Assembly (NCBI RefSeq): GCF_003312875.1
Contig: NZ_CP015163.1
Location: 1,054,001 to 1,118,000 of the forward strand
Length of the DNA: 64,000 bases
Direction of reading: 5' to 3'
Source of the DNA: Amycolatopsis albispora
GTDB taxonomy: Bacteria > Actinomycetota > Actinomycetes > Mycobacteriales > Pseudonocardiaceae
The position numbers were made by a program, and so were the translations under genes. Positions 34,381 through 43,532 of this stretch are shown piece after piece. The notes under the pieces are model-generated. The model made no database searches and had not been told where the DNA came from. It saw only the letters and a list, made by a program, of their open reading frames with translations. Every line of letters begins with the position of its first letter. Position 1 is the stretch's first letter.

Positions 34381-35225
34381 TTCTCCGCCACCCACGGCAG
34401 GTAGGCGGGCACGTCCTCGGGCACACGCAGCTTGAACTCGGGCGGGCGCTTCTGCAGGAACGACAGCACGCCCTCGACCGCGTCCGGATTGCTCGACAGC
34501 CCGCCGATCAGTTTCGAGTCCACCTGGTGGACCGGGTACGGCGAGTCCGCGGCGGCCATCCGGTAGAGCAGCTGCCGGGTGACCGCCACCGAAACCGGCG
34601 CGGTGGTCTCGATCAGCTCGCGGGCGAGTTCGTAGGCCTTGTCCAGCAGTTCGTCCGGCTCGTGCAGGCGGTGGACCAGCCCGGCCCGGTGTGCCTCCTC
34701 GGCGCCGAACACGCGCCCGCTGATCATCCAGTCCATCGCGGTGCCCATGCCGACCAGCCGCGGCAGGAACCACGCCGACGCGCCCTCCGGGTAGATCCCG
34801 CGGCGGACGAAGACAAAGCCGAAGCGGGCGTCGGTGGAGGCGAGCCGGTAGTCGGCGGACAGCGTGATCGTCACGCCACCGCCGATGGCCGCGCCCCGGA
34901 TCGCCGCGATCACCGGCTTGTTCATCTCGAACACGCGCTTGGAGCACCGGCCCGCCGGTTCCTGCCACTCGGGGTCGGGGCCCTTCTCGGCGTCGAAGTC
35001 GAAGCCGCCCTGGGAAAGGTCGGCCCCGACGGAGAAGTCGCCACCGGCGCCGGTCAGCACCACCACGCGCACCTGCTCGTCGCGGTCGGCTTCGTCGAAG
35101 GCGGCGCCCAGCTCGTCGGCCATCCGGATGGTGTAGCCGTTGCGTGCGGCCGGCCGGTTCAGCGTGATCGTCGCGATCCGGTCGCTGACCTCGTAGGTGA
35201 TGTCGGTGTACGCCGAAGGTGACAC
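34377..35225 (-). CDS. Enoyl-CoA hydratase/isomerase family protein
   Basis: 282 residues of the crotonase fold. Oxyanion-hole segments are GGDFSVGADLS and AAIGGGVTITLSADYR; one catalytic Glu is in RRGIYPEGASAWFLPRLVG, while the other usual Glu position (first helix after GGG) is not acidic. It may therefore be a hydratase with one Glu, an isomerase or a related enzyme. The GTG at 35225 follows AGGAG. It is coupled to the decarboxylase-like gene and lies next to the Atu-like operon but on the opposite strand; it could supply the hydratase that operon lacks (inference). Confidence 0.82.
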   Translation of the reverse strand: MSPSAYTDITYEVSDRIATITLNRPAARNGYTIRMADELGAAFDEADRDEQVRVVVLTGAGGDFSVGADLSQGGFDFDAEKGPDPEWQEPAGRCSKRVFEMNKPVIAAIRGAAIGGGVTITLSADYRLASTDARFGFVFVRRGIYPEGASAWFLPRLVGMGTAMDWMISGRVFGAEEAHRAGLVHRLHEPDELLDKAYELARELIETTAPVSVAVTRQLLYRMAAADSPYPVHQVDSKLIGGLSSNPDAVEGVLSFLQKRPPEFKLRVPEDVPAYLPWVAEK

Positions 35226-35271
35226 AGGCGCTCCTTTGCTCCGCGTGCGACGAAGGTATGCCGTTCCCGGC

Positions 35272-36228
35272 TTACTGGCAAGCCGTCAACAAGCCGCCGA
35301 GGAACTCGCCCGCCCGGCGGGCCGCGGCTCGGCCTTCCGGCAGGTTCGAGAAGATCGGGAACACGTGCAACTGGCCCGGCCACACCTCCAGTTCGGTACG
35401 AGTGTGGCTGGCGGCGAACCGCTGTGCCTCGTCGAGCAGTGCCTCGGTGTCACCGACCTGGAGCAGGATCGGCGGCCAGCCGGACTTGTCCGCGGCGAGC
35501 ACGTCGAGACGCGGGTGGCTCCACGGTGTGGTCCTCAGGTAGGCGTCGCGGCACAGGGCGGCGTAGGCGGGGGAGAGGAACGGGTCGCGCTGCTGTCCCC
35601 CGCCGGCTACGCCCTCACTGGCGGGGGTGCCCCCATTGTCGCGGCGTGCTGCCGACGCGACGGTCAGGTCGAGCCAGGGTGAGACGAGGTAGGCGCCCGC
35701 CGGCTGCGGCAGGTGCAGCCTGGCGAGGTCGCCGAGCAGGCAAGCGGTCAGGTGCCCGCCCGCCGAATCTCCGGCGACCAGCAGCTTCTCCGGCGGGTAG
35801 CCCTGAGCCAGCAGCAGCCGGTAGGCGTCGAGCGCGTCGTCGGCCGCGGCCGGGAACGGGTGCTCGGGCGCGCGGCGGTAGTCGAGCAGGAACACGGGCA
35901 CGCCGGTCTGCTTGGACAGCCGGTAGGCGAAGGTGCGGTGCGACCGCGGCGAACCGAACACATACCCGCCGCCGTGCAGGTAAAGCAGCGCGCCGCGGTT
36001 CGCGTCGGCGCCGGGCGCGCGCATCCACACCCCGCGCACGCGGCCGTAGCGGGCAGGCCAGGCCCTGGCGCCGCGGGGGAGCCGGGTCAGCCCGGCGCTG
36101 TCAGCGATCCGGCGGATTCCGCGCAGCTGGTAACCCCGCGGGGCGGCGCGGTCGGCGAGCGGGCGGACCCGGGTGGCGAAGGCGGTGCGGAGGCGAACAC
36201 TTTCCGGACTGGGCGTGTCTCGCGGCAT
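35272..36228 (-). CDS. Alpha/beta hydrolase, hormone-sensitive-lipase (HSL/family IV) type
   Basis: 318 residues. LYLHGGGYVFGS carries the HGGG oxyanion motif, AGDSAGGHLT the nucleophile Ser, and the acid and His lie in QVGDTEALLDEA and LHVFPIF. Such enzymes hydrolyse short or medium acyl esters. Within the cap-proximal loop after SPWLDLTVASAARRD there is an 18-residue Gly-rich insertion, NGGTPASEGVAGGGQQRD, whose DNA is bounded by a 6-bp direct repeat (see repeat entry). The ATG at 36228 begins MPRDTPSPESVR. It is divergent from the Atu-like operon across 118 bases. Confidence 0.85.
   Translation of the reverse strand: MPRDTPSPESVRLRTAFATRVRPLADRAAPRGYQLRGIRRIADSAGLTRLPRGARAWPARYGRVRGVWMRAPGADANRGALLYLHGGGYVFGSPRSHRTFAYRLSKQTGVPVFLLDYRRAPEHPFPAAADDALDAYRLLLAQGYPPEKLLVAGDSAGGHLTACLLGDLARLHLPQPAGAYLVSPWLDLTVASAARRDNGGTPASEGVAGGGQQRDPFLSPAYAALCRDAYLRTTPWSHPRLDVLAADKSGWPPILLQVGDTEALLDEAQRFAASHTRTELEVWPGQLHVFPIFSNLPEGRAAARRAGEFLGGLLTACQ
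35584..35643. repeat. 54-bp in-frame insertion bounded by a 6-bp direct repeat in the esterase gene
   Basis: GTCGCG occurs at 35584-35589 and 35638-35643, exactly 54 bases apart, bracketing a segment with the small hairpin GGGGGTGCCCCC. It encodes the 18-residue Gly-rich insert and keeps the reading frame. The bracketing repeat resembles a target-site duplication or replication-slippage footprint. Confidence 0.5.
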
Positions 36229-36270
36229 GCGCGTCACCCTAGCCAGGCGCGGTCCGGGCGGACGCAAAAC

Positions 36271-36288
36271 AATCATGCAAGCTTGATT
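36271..36288. promoter_or_regulatory. AT-rich 18-bp imperfect palindrome upstream of the Atu-like operon
   Basis: AATCATGCAAGCTTGATT has the symmetric pattern AATCANGCNNGCNTGATT (14 of 18 bases), in an AT-rich island between the esterase start (36228) and the operon start (36347). Its size and shape suit a TetR dimer, and the operon ends in a TetR gene at 45552. Confidence 0.5.
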
Positions 36289-36346
36289 TTTCTGCGGCCC
36301 GGTGTCAGGCTCGGCCGCAGGGGCTCGTCGCTGAGGAGGTGCCACC

Positions 36347-37138
36347 GTGGCGGATGTGGGCGCGATCCTGCGGGATCTCGCGGCCGAGAGCGCGGAACTG
36401 GACGACGTGGTCGCCGCGCTGCCGGAAGCGGACTGGGCCCGGCCGACACCGGCCGATGGCTGGACGATCGCGCACCAGATCGCCCACCTGGCCTGGACCG
36501 ACGACAAGGCGCTGATCGCGGTGCGCACCCCGGAGCGGTTCGCCGCCGAGGTGGAGAAAGCGTTCGCCTCCGGCGGCAAGGACGTGGACGAGGGCGCCGA
36601 AGAAGGCGCCGCCGCGCCACCCGCGGAACTGCTCGCGCGCTGGCGGTTGGGTCGCGAGGAACTGGCTCGCGCGCTCGCCGAAGTGCCCGACGGGCAGAAG
36701 GTGCCGTGGTACGGCCCGCCGATGAGCGCCGCATCTATGGTCACCGCGCGCCTGATGGAGACCTGGGCGCACGCGCAGGACGTGTTCGACGCGCTCGGGC
36801 TGCGTAGGGAACCAACGGACCGGTTGTGGCACATCGCGAGGTTCGGTGTACGCACCCGCGACTTCGCCTACACCATCAACTCCCGCACGCCGCCCGCCGG
36901 GCAGTTCCGCGTGGAGCTGACCGCGCCGGACGGTTCGACCTGGGCGTTCGGGCCGGAGGACGCCGCGGAGCGCGTCACCGGCAGCGCGCTCGGCTTTGTC
37001 ATGGTGGTCACCCAGCGGCGGCACCCGGCCGACACCGACCTGCGCGCCGAGGGCGAGGAAGCGCGGACGTGGCTCACCTTCGCGCAGGCGTTCGCGGGCC
37101 TGCCGGGTTCCGGCCGCAAGGAGGGGCAGTTCGAGTGA
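36347..37138 (+). CDS. TIGR03084-family metal-binding DinB-like protein
   Basis: 263 residues. The N-terminal four-helix domain carries HQIAHLAWTDDKAL and METWAHAQDVFDAL, the His residues of the DinB/mycothiol-dependent maleylpyruvate isomerase fold; the C-terminal region FRVELTAPDGSTWAFGPED is the SCP2-like part seen in this family. Relatives bind a divalent metal and many use mycothiol; the reaction here is unknown. The GTG at 36347 follows GAGGAGGTG. Its stop overlaps the start of the AtuA-like gene (GTGA), so it is the first, translationally coupled gene of the operon and probably serves the same pathway. Confidence 0.82.
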   Translation: MADVGAILRDLAAESAELDDVVAALPEADWARPTPADGWTIAHQIAHLAWTDDKALIAVRTPERFAAEVEKAFASGGKDVDEGAEEGAAAPPAELLARWRLGREELARALAEVPDGQKVPWYGPPMSAASMVTARLMETWAHAQDVFDALGLRREPTDRLWHIARFGVRTRDFAYTINSRTPPAGQFRVELTAPDGSTWAFGPEDAAERVTGSALGFVMVVTQRRHPADTDLRAEGEEARTWLTFAQAFAGLPGSGRKEGQFE

Positions 37139-38826
37139 GCGCACCGATCCGCATCGGCAACGCCTCCGGTTTCTACGGCGACCGCTTCGCCGCGGTCCGC
37201 GAGCTGCTCACCGGTGGCCCGCTGGACGTGCTGACCGGCGACTACCTGGCCGAGCTGACCATGCTCATCCTCGGCCGCGACCTGCTCAAGGACCCAGATC
37301 GCGGGTACGCCAAGACCTTCCTGCGGCAGATGGCGGAAAACCTGGCGCTGGCCAAGGAACGCGGCGTCAAGGTGGTCACCAACGCGGGCGGGCTGAACCC
37401 CGCCGGGCTGGCCGCCGCGCTGCGCGAGCTGGCCGCGAAGTCCGAGGTGGACGTTTCGATCGCGCACGTGGAGGGCGACGACCTGCGGCACCGGGCCGAG
37501 GAGCTGGGCTTCGGGAACCCGTTGACCGCCAACGCCTATCTCGGCGCGTGGGGCATCGCGGAATGCCTGGACGCGGGTGCCGACGTGGTGGTCACCGGCC
37601 GGGTCACCGACGCCTCCCTGGTGGTCGGCCCGGCCGCCGCGCACTTCGGCTGGGCGCGCGACGACTACGACCGGCTCGCGGGCGCGGTCGCCGCCGGGCA
37701 CGTCATCGAATGCGGGGCGCAGGCCACCGGCGGCAACTACGCCTTCTTCACCCAGCACGACGTTGCCTATCCCGGCTTCCCGATCGCGGAGGTCCGCGAA
37801 GACGGCAGCAGCGTGATCACCAAGCACGAAGGCACCGGCGGCGTGGTCACCACCGGCACGGTCACCGCGCAGCTGCTGTACGAGATCACCGGCGCGCGCT
37901 ACGCCGGTCCTGACGTCACCACGCGGTTCGACAGTTTGACGTTGACGCAGGACGGGCCGGACCGCGTGCGGATCAGCGGCGTGACCGGCGAGCCACCACC
38001 GCCGACGCTGAAGGTCTGCCTCAACGCGCTCGGCGGCTTCCGCAACGAAACCACCTTCGTGCTCACCGGTCTCGACATCGAGGCGAAGGCCGCGCTGGTG
38101 CGCGAGCAGCTCACCGAGGCACTCAACGCGAAGCCGCCGGAGAAGGTGCGCTGGACGCTGGCCAGGACGGATCGGCCGGACGCCGACACCGAACAGACCG
38201 CGAGCGCGCTGCTGCACGTGGCCGTCACCGATCCGGATCCGAAGGTGGCCGGGCGCGCGTTCAGCCAGGCCGCGATCGAGCTGGCGCTGGCCAGCTACCC
38301 CGGTTTCCACGTCACCGCACCACCTTCGGACGCCGCGCCGTACGGTGTCTACCGGGCGTCCTATGTGGACGCAACGGAAGTGCCGCACGTCGCGGTGGTC
38401 GGCGAATCGCGCATCGACGTGGCACCCGCGGCCGAGACGCTCGAACTGGCCGACCTGCCCGATCCCGAACTGCCGGAACCACTTCCGGACGGGCCCACGC
38501 GGCGCGCGCCACTCGGAGCGGTGCTCGGCGCGCGCAGCGGGGACAAGGGCGGCGACGCGAACGTCGGCGTCTGGGCGAGGACCGACGAGGGCTGGCGATG
38601 GCTCGCGCACACGCTGACCGTGGCCGAATTCCAGCGGCTGCTGCCGGAAACCGCGGAATTGTCGGTGCGGCGTTTTATGCTGCCCAACCTGCGAGCGGTC
38701 AACTTCGTGGTGACCGGGATCCTCGGTCAGGGGGTCGCTTCGCAGGCCAGGTTCGATCCACAGGCCAAGGCGCTCGGCGAGTGGCTGCGCGGCCGGTACG
38801 CCGAGATCCCGGAGGTGTTGTTGTGA
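37135..38826 (+). CDS. Acyclic terpene utilisation AtuA family protein (DUF1446)
   Basis: 563 residues. The DUF1446 domain fills residues 1-450 (IRIGNASGFYGDRFAAVREL, VKVVTNAGGLNPAGLAAALR, ADVVVTGRVTDASLVVGPAA); residues 465-563 form the AtuA-like C-terminal domain (GARSGDKGGDANVGVWAR). In Pseudomonas, AtuA is essential for citronellol and geraniol catabolism, though its reaction is not settled. It is coupled to the preceding DinB-like gene and to the following acyl-CoA dehydrogenase by GTGA overlaps, which strongly suggests one pathway. Confidence 0.88.
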   Translation: MSAPIRIGNASGFYGDRFAAVRELLTGGPLDVLTGDYLAELTMLILGRDLLKDPDRGYAKTFLRQMAENLALAKERGVKVVTNAGGLNPAGLAAALRELAAKSEVDVSIAHVEGDDLRHRAEELGFGNPLTANAYLGAWGIAECLDAGADVVVTGRVTDASLVVGPAAAHFGWARDDYDRLAGAVAAGHVIECGAQATGGNYAFFTQHDVAYPGFPIAEVREDGSSVITKHEGTGGVVTTGTVTAQLLYEITGARYAGPDVTTRFDSLTLTQDGPDRVRISGVTGEPPPPTLKVCLNALGGFRNETTFVLTGLDIEAKAALVREQLTEALNAKPPEKVRWTLARTDRPDADTEQTASALLHVAVTDPDPKVAGRAFSQAAIELALASYPGFHVTAPPSDAAPYGVYRASYVDATEVPHVAVVGESRIDVAPAAETLELADLPDPELPEPLPDGPTRRAPLGAVLGARSGDKGGDANVGVWARTDEGWRWLAHTLTVAEFQRLLPETAELSVRRFMLPNLRAVNFVVTGILGQGVASQARFDPQAKALGEWLRGRYAEIPEVLL

Positions 38827-39971
38827 GCGATCCGTTCGCCACGCCGGAGCGGAACGCGCTCCGCGAAACGGTGCGCGGCTTCATGAAGACCGAGGTGCTG
38901 CCCCACCTCGGTCAGTGGGAGCGCGACGGTGAGCTGCCCAGGGAACTGCACCGCAAGGCCGGGGCGCTCGGGCTGCTCGGGGTCGCCTTCGACGAGAAGG
39001 CCGGTGGCGCGGGCGGGGACTTCCTCGACGCGATGACGGTCACCGAGGAGATGCACTACGCGGGCGCGTCCGGCGGGTTGATCGCGTCCTTGTTCACCTG
39101 CGGCATCGCGGTACCGCACATCGCGGCCGCCGGTGACGAGGCGCAGCTGGCGAAGTGGGTGCGCCCGACGCTGGCCGGGGAGCTGATCGGCGCGCTCGCG
39201 GTCACCGAGCCGGACGGCGGGTCCGACGTCGCGGGCATCCGCACCACCGCCCGTCGCCAGGGTGACCACTACGTAGTCAACGGCGCCAAGACGTTCATCA
39301 CTTCGGGGTGCCGCGCGGATTTTGTCACCACCGTCGTGCGCACCGGAGGTGAGGGCGCGCACGGGTTGTCGCTGCTGGTGGTCGAGCGCGGCACGCCGGG
39401 TTTCACCGTCGGGCGCAAGCTGGCCAAGATGGGCTGGCACTGCTCGGACACCGCCGAACTGTCCTATGCAGACGTCCGGGTGCCGGTGGAGAACCTGGTC
39501 GGGCCGGAGAACTCCGGGTTCGCGCAGGTGGCCACCCAGTTCGTCGCGGAACGGCTTTCGCTGGCGGTGCAGGGGTACGCGCACGCGCAGCGGGCGCTGG
39601 ACCTGACGCTCGAGTGGTGCCGGCTGCGGGAGACCTTCGGCCGCCCGCTGATCTCACGCCAGCTGGTGCAGCACAAGCTCGCCGAGATGGCGCGCAAGAT
39701 CGACGTGGCCAGGACGTACACCCGCCAGATCGGAGTGCGTCACGTGGCGGGCGAAGAGGTGATCGCCGAAGCCTGCTTTGCCAAGAACACCGCCGTGGAG
39801 ACCGCCGAATGGGTGGTCAACGAGGCCGTGCAGCTGCACGGCGGCCTCGGCTACCTGAGCGAGACCGAGGTGGAGCGCCACTACCGCGACGTCCGCATCC
39901 TGGGCATCGGCGGTGGCACCAACGAGATCCTCGCCGGGCTGGCCGCCAAACGATTGGGATACACCGCATGA
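38823..39971 (+). CDS. Acyl-CoA dehydrogenase, isovaleryl/citronellyl-CoA dehydrogenase type
   Basis: 382 residues. FAD and substrate motifs include ALAVTEPDGGSDVAGIRTTA and NGAKTFITSG. The catalytic base is probably Glu243 in QFVAERLSLAVQG, aligning with Glu254 of isovaleryl-CoA dehydrogenase; the alternative C-terminal site, where medium-chain enzymes have EGT, reads GGGTNEIL. This favours branched substrates such as isovaleryl-CoA or citronellyl-CoA (AtuD-like). The ETF electron acceptor genes are not nearby. It starts by GTGA overlap with the AtuA-like gene and its stop overlaps the carboxyltransferase ATG. Confidence 0.88.
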   Translation: MSDPFATPERNALRETVRGFMKTEVLPHLGQWERDGELPRELHRKAGALGLLGVAFDEKAGGAGGDFLDAMTVTEEMHYAGASGGLIASLFTCGIAVPHIAAAGDEAQLAKWVRPTLAGELIGALAVTEPDGGSDVAGIRTTARRQGDHYVVNGAKTFITSGCRADFVTTVVRTGGEGAHGLSLLVVERGTPGFTVGRKLAKMGWHCSDTAELSYADVRVPVENLVGPENSGFAQVATQFVAERLSLAVQGYAHAQRALDLTLEWCRLRETFGRPLISRQLVQHKLAEMARKIDVARTYTRQIGVRHVAGEEVIAEACFAKNTAVETAEWVVNEAVQLHGGLGYLSETEVERHYRDVRILGIGGGTNEILAGLAAKRLGYTA

Positions 39972-41566
39972 CCACCTTGAGGTCCACAGTGGACAGCCGG
40001 GGCGCCGAGTTCGCCGCCAACCGGGAGGCGATGCTGGCCAAGCTCGCCGAGCTGGAGGCCGAGCAGGCCAAGGCCGTCGCCGGTGGCGGCGAGAAGTACG
40101 TCGAGCGGCACCGCAAGCGTGGCAAGCTGCTGGCCAGGGAGCGGGTCGAGCTGCTGCTCGACGAGGACTCGGCCTTCCTCGAGCTGTCCCCGCTGGCCGC
40201 CTGGGGCTCGGACTACCAGGTCGGCGCCAGCCTGGTCACCGGCATCGGCGTGGTCGAGGGCGTGGAGTGCATGATCTGCGCCAGCGATCCCACGGTGAAG
40301 GGTGGCGCGAGCAATCCGTGGACGGCCAAGAAGTCCTACCGGGCCGCCGACATCGCGGCGCAGAACCGGCTGCCGACGATCAACCTGGTCGAGTCCGGCG
40401 GCGCGGACCTGCCGACGCAGAAGGAGATCTTCATCCCCGGCGGGCGGATCTTCCGCGACCTGACCAGGTCGTCGGCCGCCGGGGTGCCGACCGTGGCGCT
40501 GGTCTTCGGCAACTCCACCGCCGGTGGTGCCTACCTGCCCGGCATGTCCGACCACGTGGTGATGGTCAAGGAGCGCGCCAAGGTGTTCCTCGGCGGGCCG
40601 CCGCTGGTGAAGATGGCCACCGGCGAGGAGTCCGACGACGAATCGCTCGGTGGTGCCGAGATGCACGCGCGGACCTCCGGCCTGGCCGACTACCTCGCCG
40701 AGGACGAGCAGGACGCGATCCGCATCGGGCGGCGCATCGTGCGCCGCCTCAACTGGCACAAGCAGGGCCCGGCACCGAAACCGGACTACGCCGAGCCGCT
40801 GCACGACCCGGAAGACCTGCTCGGCATCGTGCCGGCCGACCTGAAGGTGCCGTTCGACCCTCGCGAGGTGATCGCCAGGGTGGTCGACGGCTCGGACTTC
40901 GACGAGTTCAAGCCGCTCTACGGCTCGAGCCTGGTCACCGGCTGGGCGCAGGTGCACGGCTACCCGGTGGGCATCCTGGCCAACGCACGCGGCGTGCTGT
41001 TCTCCGAGGAGTCGCAGAAGGCGGCCCAGTTCATCCAGCTGGCCAACCAGACCGACACGCCGCTGCTGTTCCTGCACAACACCACCGGCTACATGGTCGG
41101 CAAGGAGTACGAGCAGGGCGGCATCATCAAGCACGGCGCGATGATGATCAACGCGGTGTCGAACTCGCGGGTGCCGCACATCTCGGTGCTGATCGGCGCC
41201 TCCTACGGCGCCGGGCACTACGGCATGTGCGGGCGTGCCTATGACCCGCGGTTCCTGTTCGCCTGGCCCAGCGCGAAGTCGGCGGTGATGGGCCCGGCGC
41301 AGCTGGCCGGGGTGCTGTCCATCGTGGCGCGGCAGGCCGCGGCGAGCCGGGGGCAGGAGTACAACGAGGAGCACGACGCCGCCATGCGCGCCATGGTGGA
41401 GGGGCAGATCGAGGCGGAGTCGCTGCCGATGTTCCTCTCCGGCATGCTCTACGACGACGGCATCATCGATCCACGGGACACCCGCACGGTGCTCGGGCTC
41501 AGCCTGTCGGCGATCCACAATGGACCGATCAGCGGCGCCGGTGGCTTCGGCGTCTTCCGGATGTGA
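39968..41566 (+). CDS. Acyl-CoA carboxylase beta subunit (geranyl- or methylcrotonyl-CoA carboxylase type)
   Basis: 532 residues with both carboxyltransferase lobes. VESGGADLPTQKEIFIPGG and GASYGAGHYGMCGRAYDPRF mark the acyl-CoA and biotin sites; LFLHNTTGYMVGKEYEQGGI is characteristic of the methylcrotonyl/geranyl-CoA group rather than propionyl-CoA carboxylase. It takes the carboxyl from biotin and puts it on the gamma carbon of a 3-methyl-enoyl-CoA. Which substrate is used cannot be read from sequence; AtuA next door points to geranyl-CoA. It overlaps the dehydrogenase gene and is followed by its alpha subunit after three bases. Confidence 0.9.
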   Translation: MTTLRSTVDSRGAEFAANREAMLAKLAELEAEQAKAVAGGGEKYVERHRKRGKLLARERVELLLDEDSAFLELSPLAAWGSDYQVGASLVTGIGVVEGVECMICASDPTVKGGASNPWTAKKSYRAADIAAQNRLPTINLVESGGADLPTQKEIFIPGGRIFRDLTRSSAAGVPTVALVFGNSTAGGAYLPGMSDHVVMVKERAKVFLGGPPLVKMATGEESDDESLGGAEMHARTSGLADYLAEDEQDAIRIGRRIVRRLNWHKQGPAPKPDYAEPLHDPEDLLGIVPADLKVPFDPREVIARVVDGSDFDEFKPLYGSSLVTGWAQVHGYPVGILANARGVLFSEESQKAAQFIQLANQTDTPLLFLHNTTGYMVGKEYEQGGIIKHGAMMINAVSNSRVPHISVLIGASYGAGHYGMCGRAYDPRFLFAWPSAKSAVMGPAQLAGVLSIVARQAAASRGQEYNEEHDAAMRAMVEGQIEAESLPMFLSGMLYDDGIIDPRDTRTVLGLSLSAIHNGPISGAGGFGVFRM

Positions 41567-41569
41567 GTG

Positions 41570-43531
41570 ATGATCGAGAAACTGCTAGTCGCCAACCGCG
41601 GGGAAATCGCCCGCCGGGTGTTCCGCAGCTGCCGTGACGCCGGGATCGGCACGGTGGCGGTGTTCTCCGACGCCGACGCCGAAGCCCCGCACACCACCGA
41701 GGCCGACGCCGCGGTGCGCCTGCCGGGCAACGCGCCGTCGGACACCTACCTGCGCGCGGACCTGCTGATCGAGGCCGCGGCGAAGGCCGGTGCCGACGCG
41801 GTCCACCCCGGTTACGGCTTCCTGTCGGAGAACGCGGCGTTCGCGCGCGCGGTCATCGACGCCGGGCTGACCTGGGTCGGGCCGCCGCCGGAGGCCATCG
41901 AGACGATGGGCTCGAAGGTCGAGTCGAAGCGGCTGATGGCCGCGGCCGGGGTGCCGGTGCTCGCCGAGCTGGATCCCGGCGAGGTCACCGAGGCCGATTT
42001 CCCGTTGCTGGTCAAGGCTTCCGCCGGGGGCGGCGGGCGCGGCATGCGTGTGGTCCGCGCGCCGGGCGACCTGGCGGCGGCGGTGGAGAGCGCCCGCGCC
42101 GAAGCCGGTTCGGCCTTCGGCGATCCGACGGTGTTCTGCGAGCGCTACCTGGAAACCGGGCGGCACATCGAGGTGCAGGTGCTCGCCGACGGGCACGGCA
42201 CGGTCTGGGCGCTGGGGGAGCGGGAATGCTCCATCCAGCGGCGTCACCAGAAGGTGGTCGAGGAGGCGCCGTCGCCGCTGGTCGGCGCGGCCATGCGCGA
42301 GGAGCTGTTCGAGGCGGCCCGCAAGGCGGCCAAGGCGATCGGTTACGTCGGCGCGGGCACGGTCGAGTTCCTCGCCGGTGCCGACGGCCGGTTCTACTTC
42401 CTGGAGATGAACACCCGGCTGCAGGTGGAGCACCCGGTCACCGAATGCGTCACCGGGGAGGACCTGGTCGCCCGGCAGCTGCGGATCGCCGAGGGCGCCG
42501 TGCTGCCGGTCGATCCTCCACAGTGGACAGGGCACGCCATCGAGGTCCGCCTGTACGCGGAGGACCCGGCGGCGGACTGGCAGCCGCAGAGCGGCACGCT
42601 GCACCGGTTCGCCGTGCCGGGCGTGGACGCGGAGTTCCGCATCCCGGCGGGGTTCGGGCTGCGGCTGGATTCCGGGGTGATCGACGGTTCGGTGGTCGGC
42701 GTGCACTACGACCCGATGCTGGCCAAGGTGATCGCCTGGGGCCCCGACCGGACGTCGGCGGCGCGGCGGCTCGCCGCCGCGCTGGCCGGTACGCACATCC
42801 ACGGCGTGCGCACCAACCGCGACCTGCTGGTGAACGTGTTGCGGCACCCGGCTTTCCTCGCCGGGGAGACCGACACCGCCTTCTTCACCACGCACGGGCT
42901 GGACACGCTGTCCCAGCCGCTGGCGTCACCGGAAACCACGCGCACCGCCACGCTCGTCGCCGCGCTGGCGGGAGCGTCGGCGAACCGGCGCGCCGCGACC
43001 GTGCAGGGCCGGTTGCCCGGCGGCTGGCGGAACGTGCGCTCGTCCCCGCAGCACAAGCGCTTCGCCTCCGGTGACACCGAGTTCGACGTGCGGTACGTGC
43101 TCGACCGCGCCGGGCTGCGGGCCGACGACCATCCCGGCGTGGAACTCGTTGCCGCACACCAGGATCGGGTGGTGCTGGAGATCGACGGGGTGCGCCGCGA
43201 GTTCTCGGTGGCCCGCTACGGCGACCGCGTGTACGTCGATTCCGTGCTCGGGCCGGTGGTGCTGGACGTGGTGCCGCGCTTCGCCGACCCGTCCGCCGCG
43301 CTGGCCGCGGGCTCGCTGGTCGCGCCGATGCCGGGCACCGTGGTCCGGCTGGCCGTCGCCGCGGGCGACGAGGTCGAGGCGGGCGCGCCCTTGCTGTGGC
43401 TGGAAGCGATGAAGATGGAGCACAAGATCGCCGCGCCCGCCGCGGGCGTGGTCGCCGAACTCCCCGTCGAAGTGGGGCAGCAGGTCGAGCTGGGCACCGT
43501 GCTCGCGGTGGTGCAGGACAAGGAGTCTTGA
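41570..43531 (+). CDS. Acyl-CoA carboxylase alpha subunit (biotin carboxylase and biotin carrier)
   Basis: 653 residues. The biotin carboxylase domain (1-450) shows IEKLLVANRGEIARR, the ATP loop KASAGGGGRGMRVV and EMNTRLQVEHPVTE; a linker domain follows, and the biotin carrier at the C-terminus has EAMKMEH with biotinylated Lys615. It carboxylates its own biotin with ATP and bicarbonate for the beta subunit encoded just upstream. The ATG at 41570 is used; an adjacent in-frame GTG (41567) adds one residue. The next acyl-CoA dehydrogenase starts two bases after its stop. Confidence 0.93.
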   Translation: MIEKLLVANRGEIARRVFRSCRDAGIGTVAVFSDADAEAPHTTEADAAVRLPGNAPSDTYLRADLLIEAAAKAGADAVHPGYGFLSENAAFARAVIDAGLTWVGPPPEAIETMGSKVESKRLMAAAGVPVLAELDPGEVTEADFPLLVKASAGGGGRGMRVVRAPGDLAAAVESARAEAGSAFGDPTVFCERYLETGRHIEVQVLADGHGTVWALGERECSIQRRHQKVVEEAPSPLVGAAMREELFEAARKAAKAIGYVGAGTVEFLAGADGRFYFLEMNTRLQVEHPVTECVTGEDLVARQLRIAEGAVLPVDPPQWTGHAIEVRLYAEDPAADWQPQSGTLHRFAVPGVDAEFRIPAGFGLRLDSGVIDGSVVGVHYDPMLAKVIAWGPDRTSAARRLAAALAGTHIHGVRTNRDLLVNVLRHPAFLAGETDTAFFTTHGLDTLSQPLASPETTRTATLVAALAGASANRRAATVQGRLPGGWRNVRSSPQHKRFASGDTEFDVRYVLDRAGLRADDHPGVELVAAHQDRVVLEIDGVRREFSVARYGDRVYVDSVLGPVVLDVVPRFADPSAALAAGSLVAPMPGTVVRLAVAAGDEVEAGAPLLWLEAMKMEHKIAAPAAGVVAELPVEVGQQVELGTVLAVVQDKES

Positions 43532-43532
43532 G

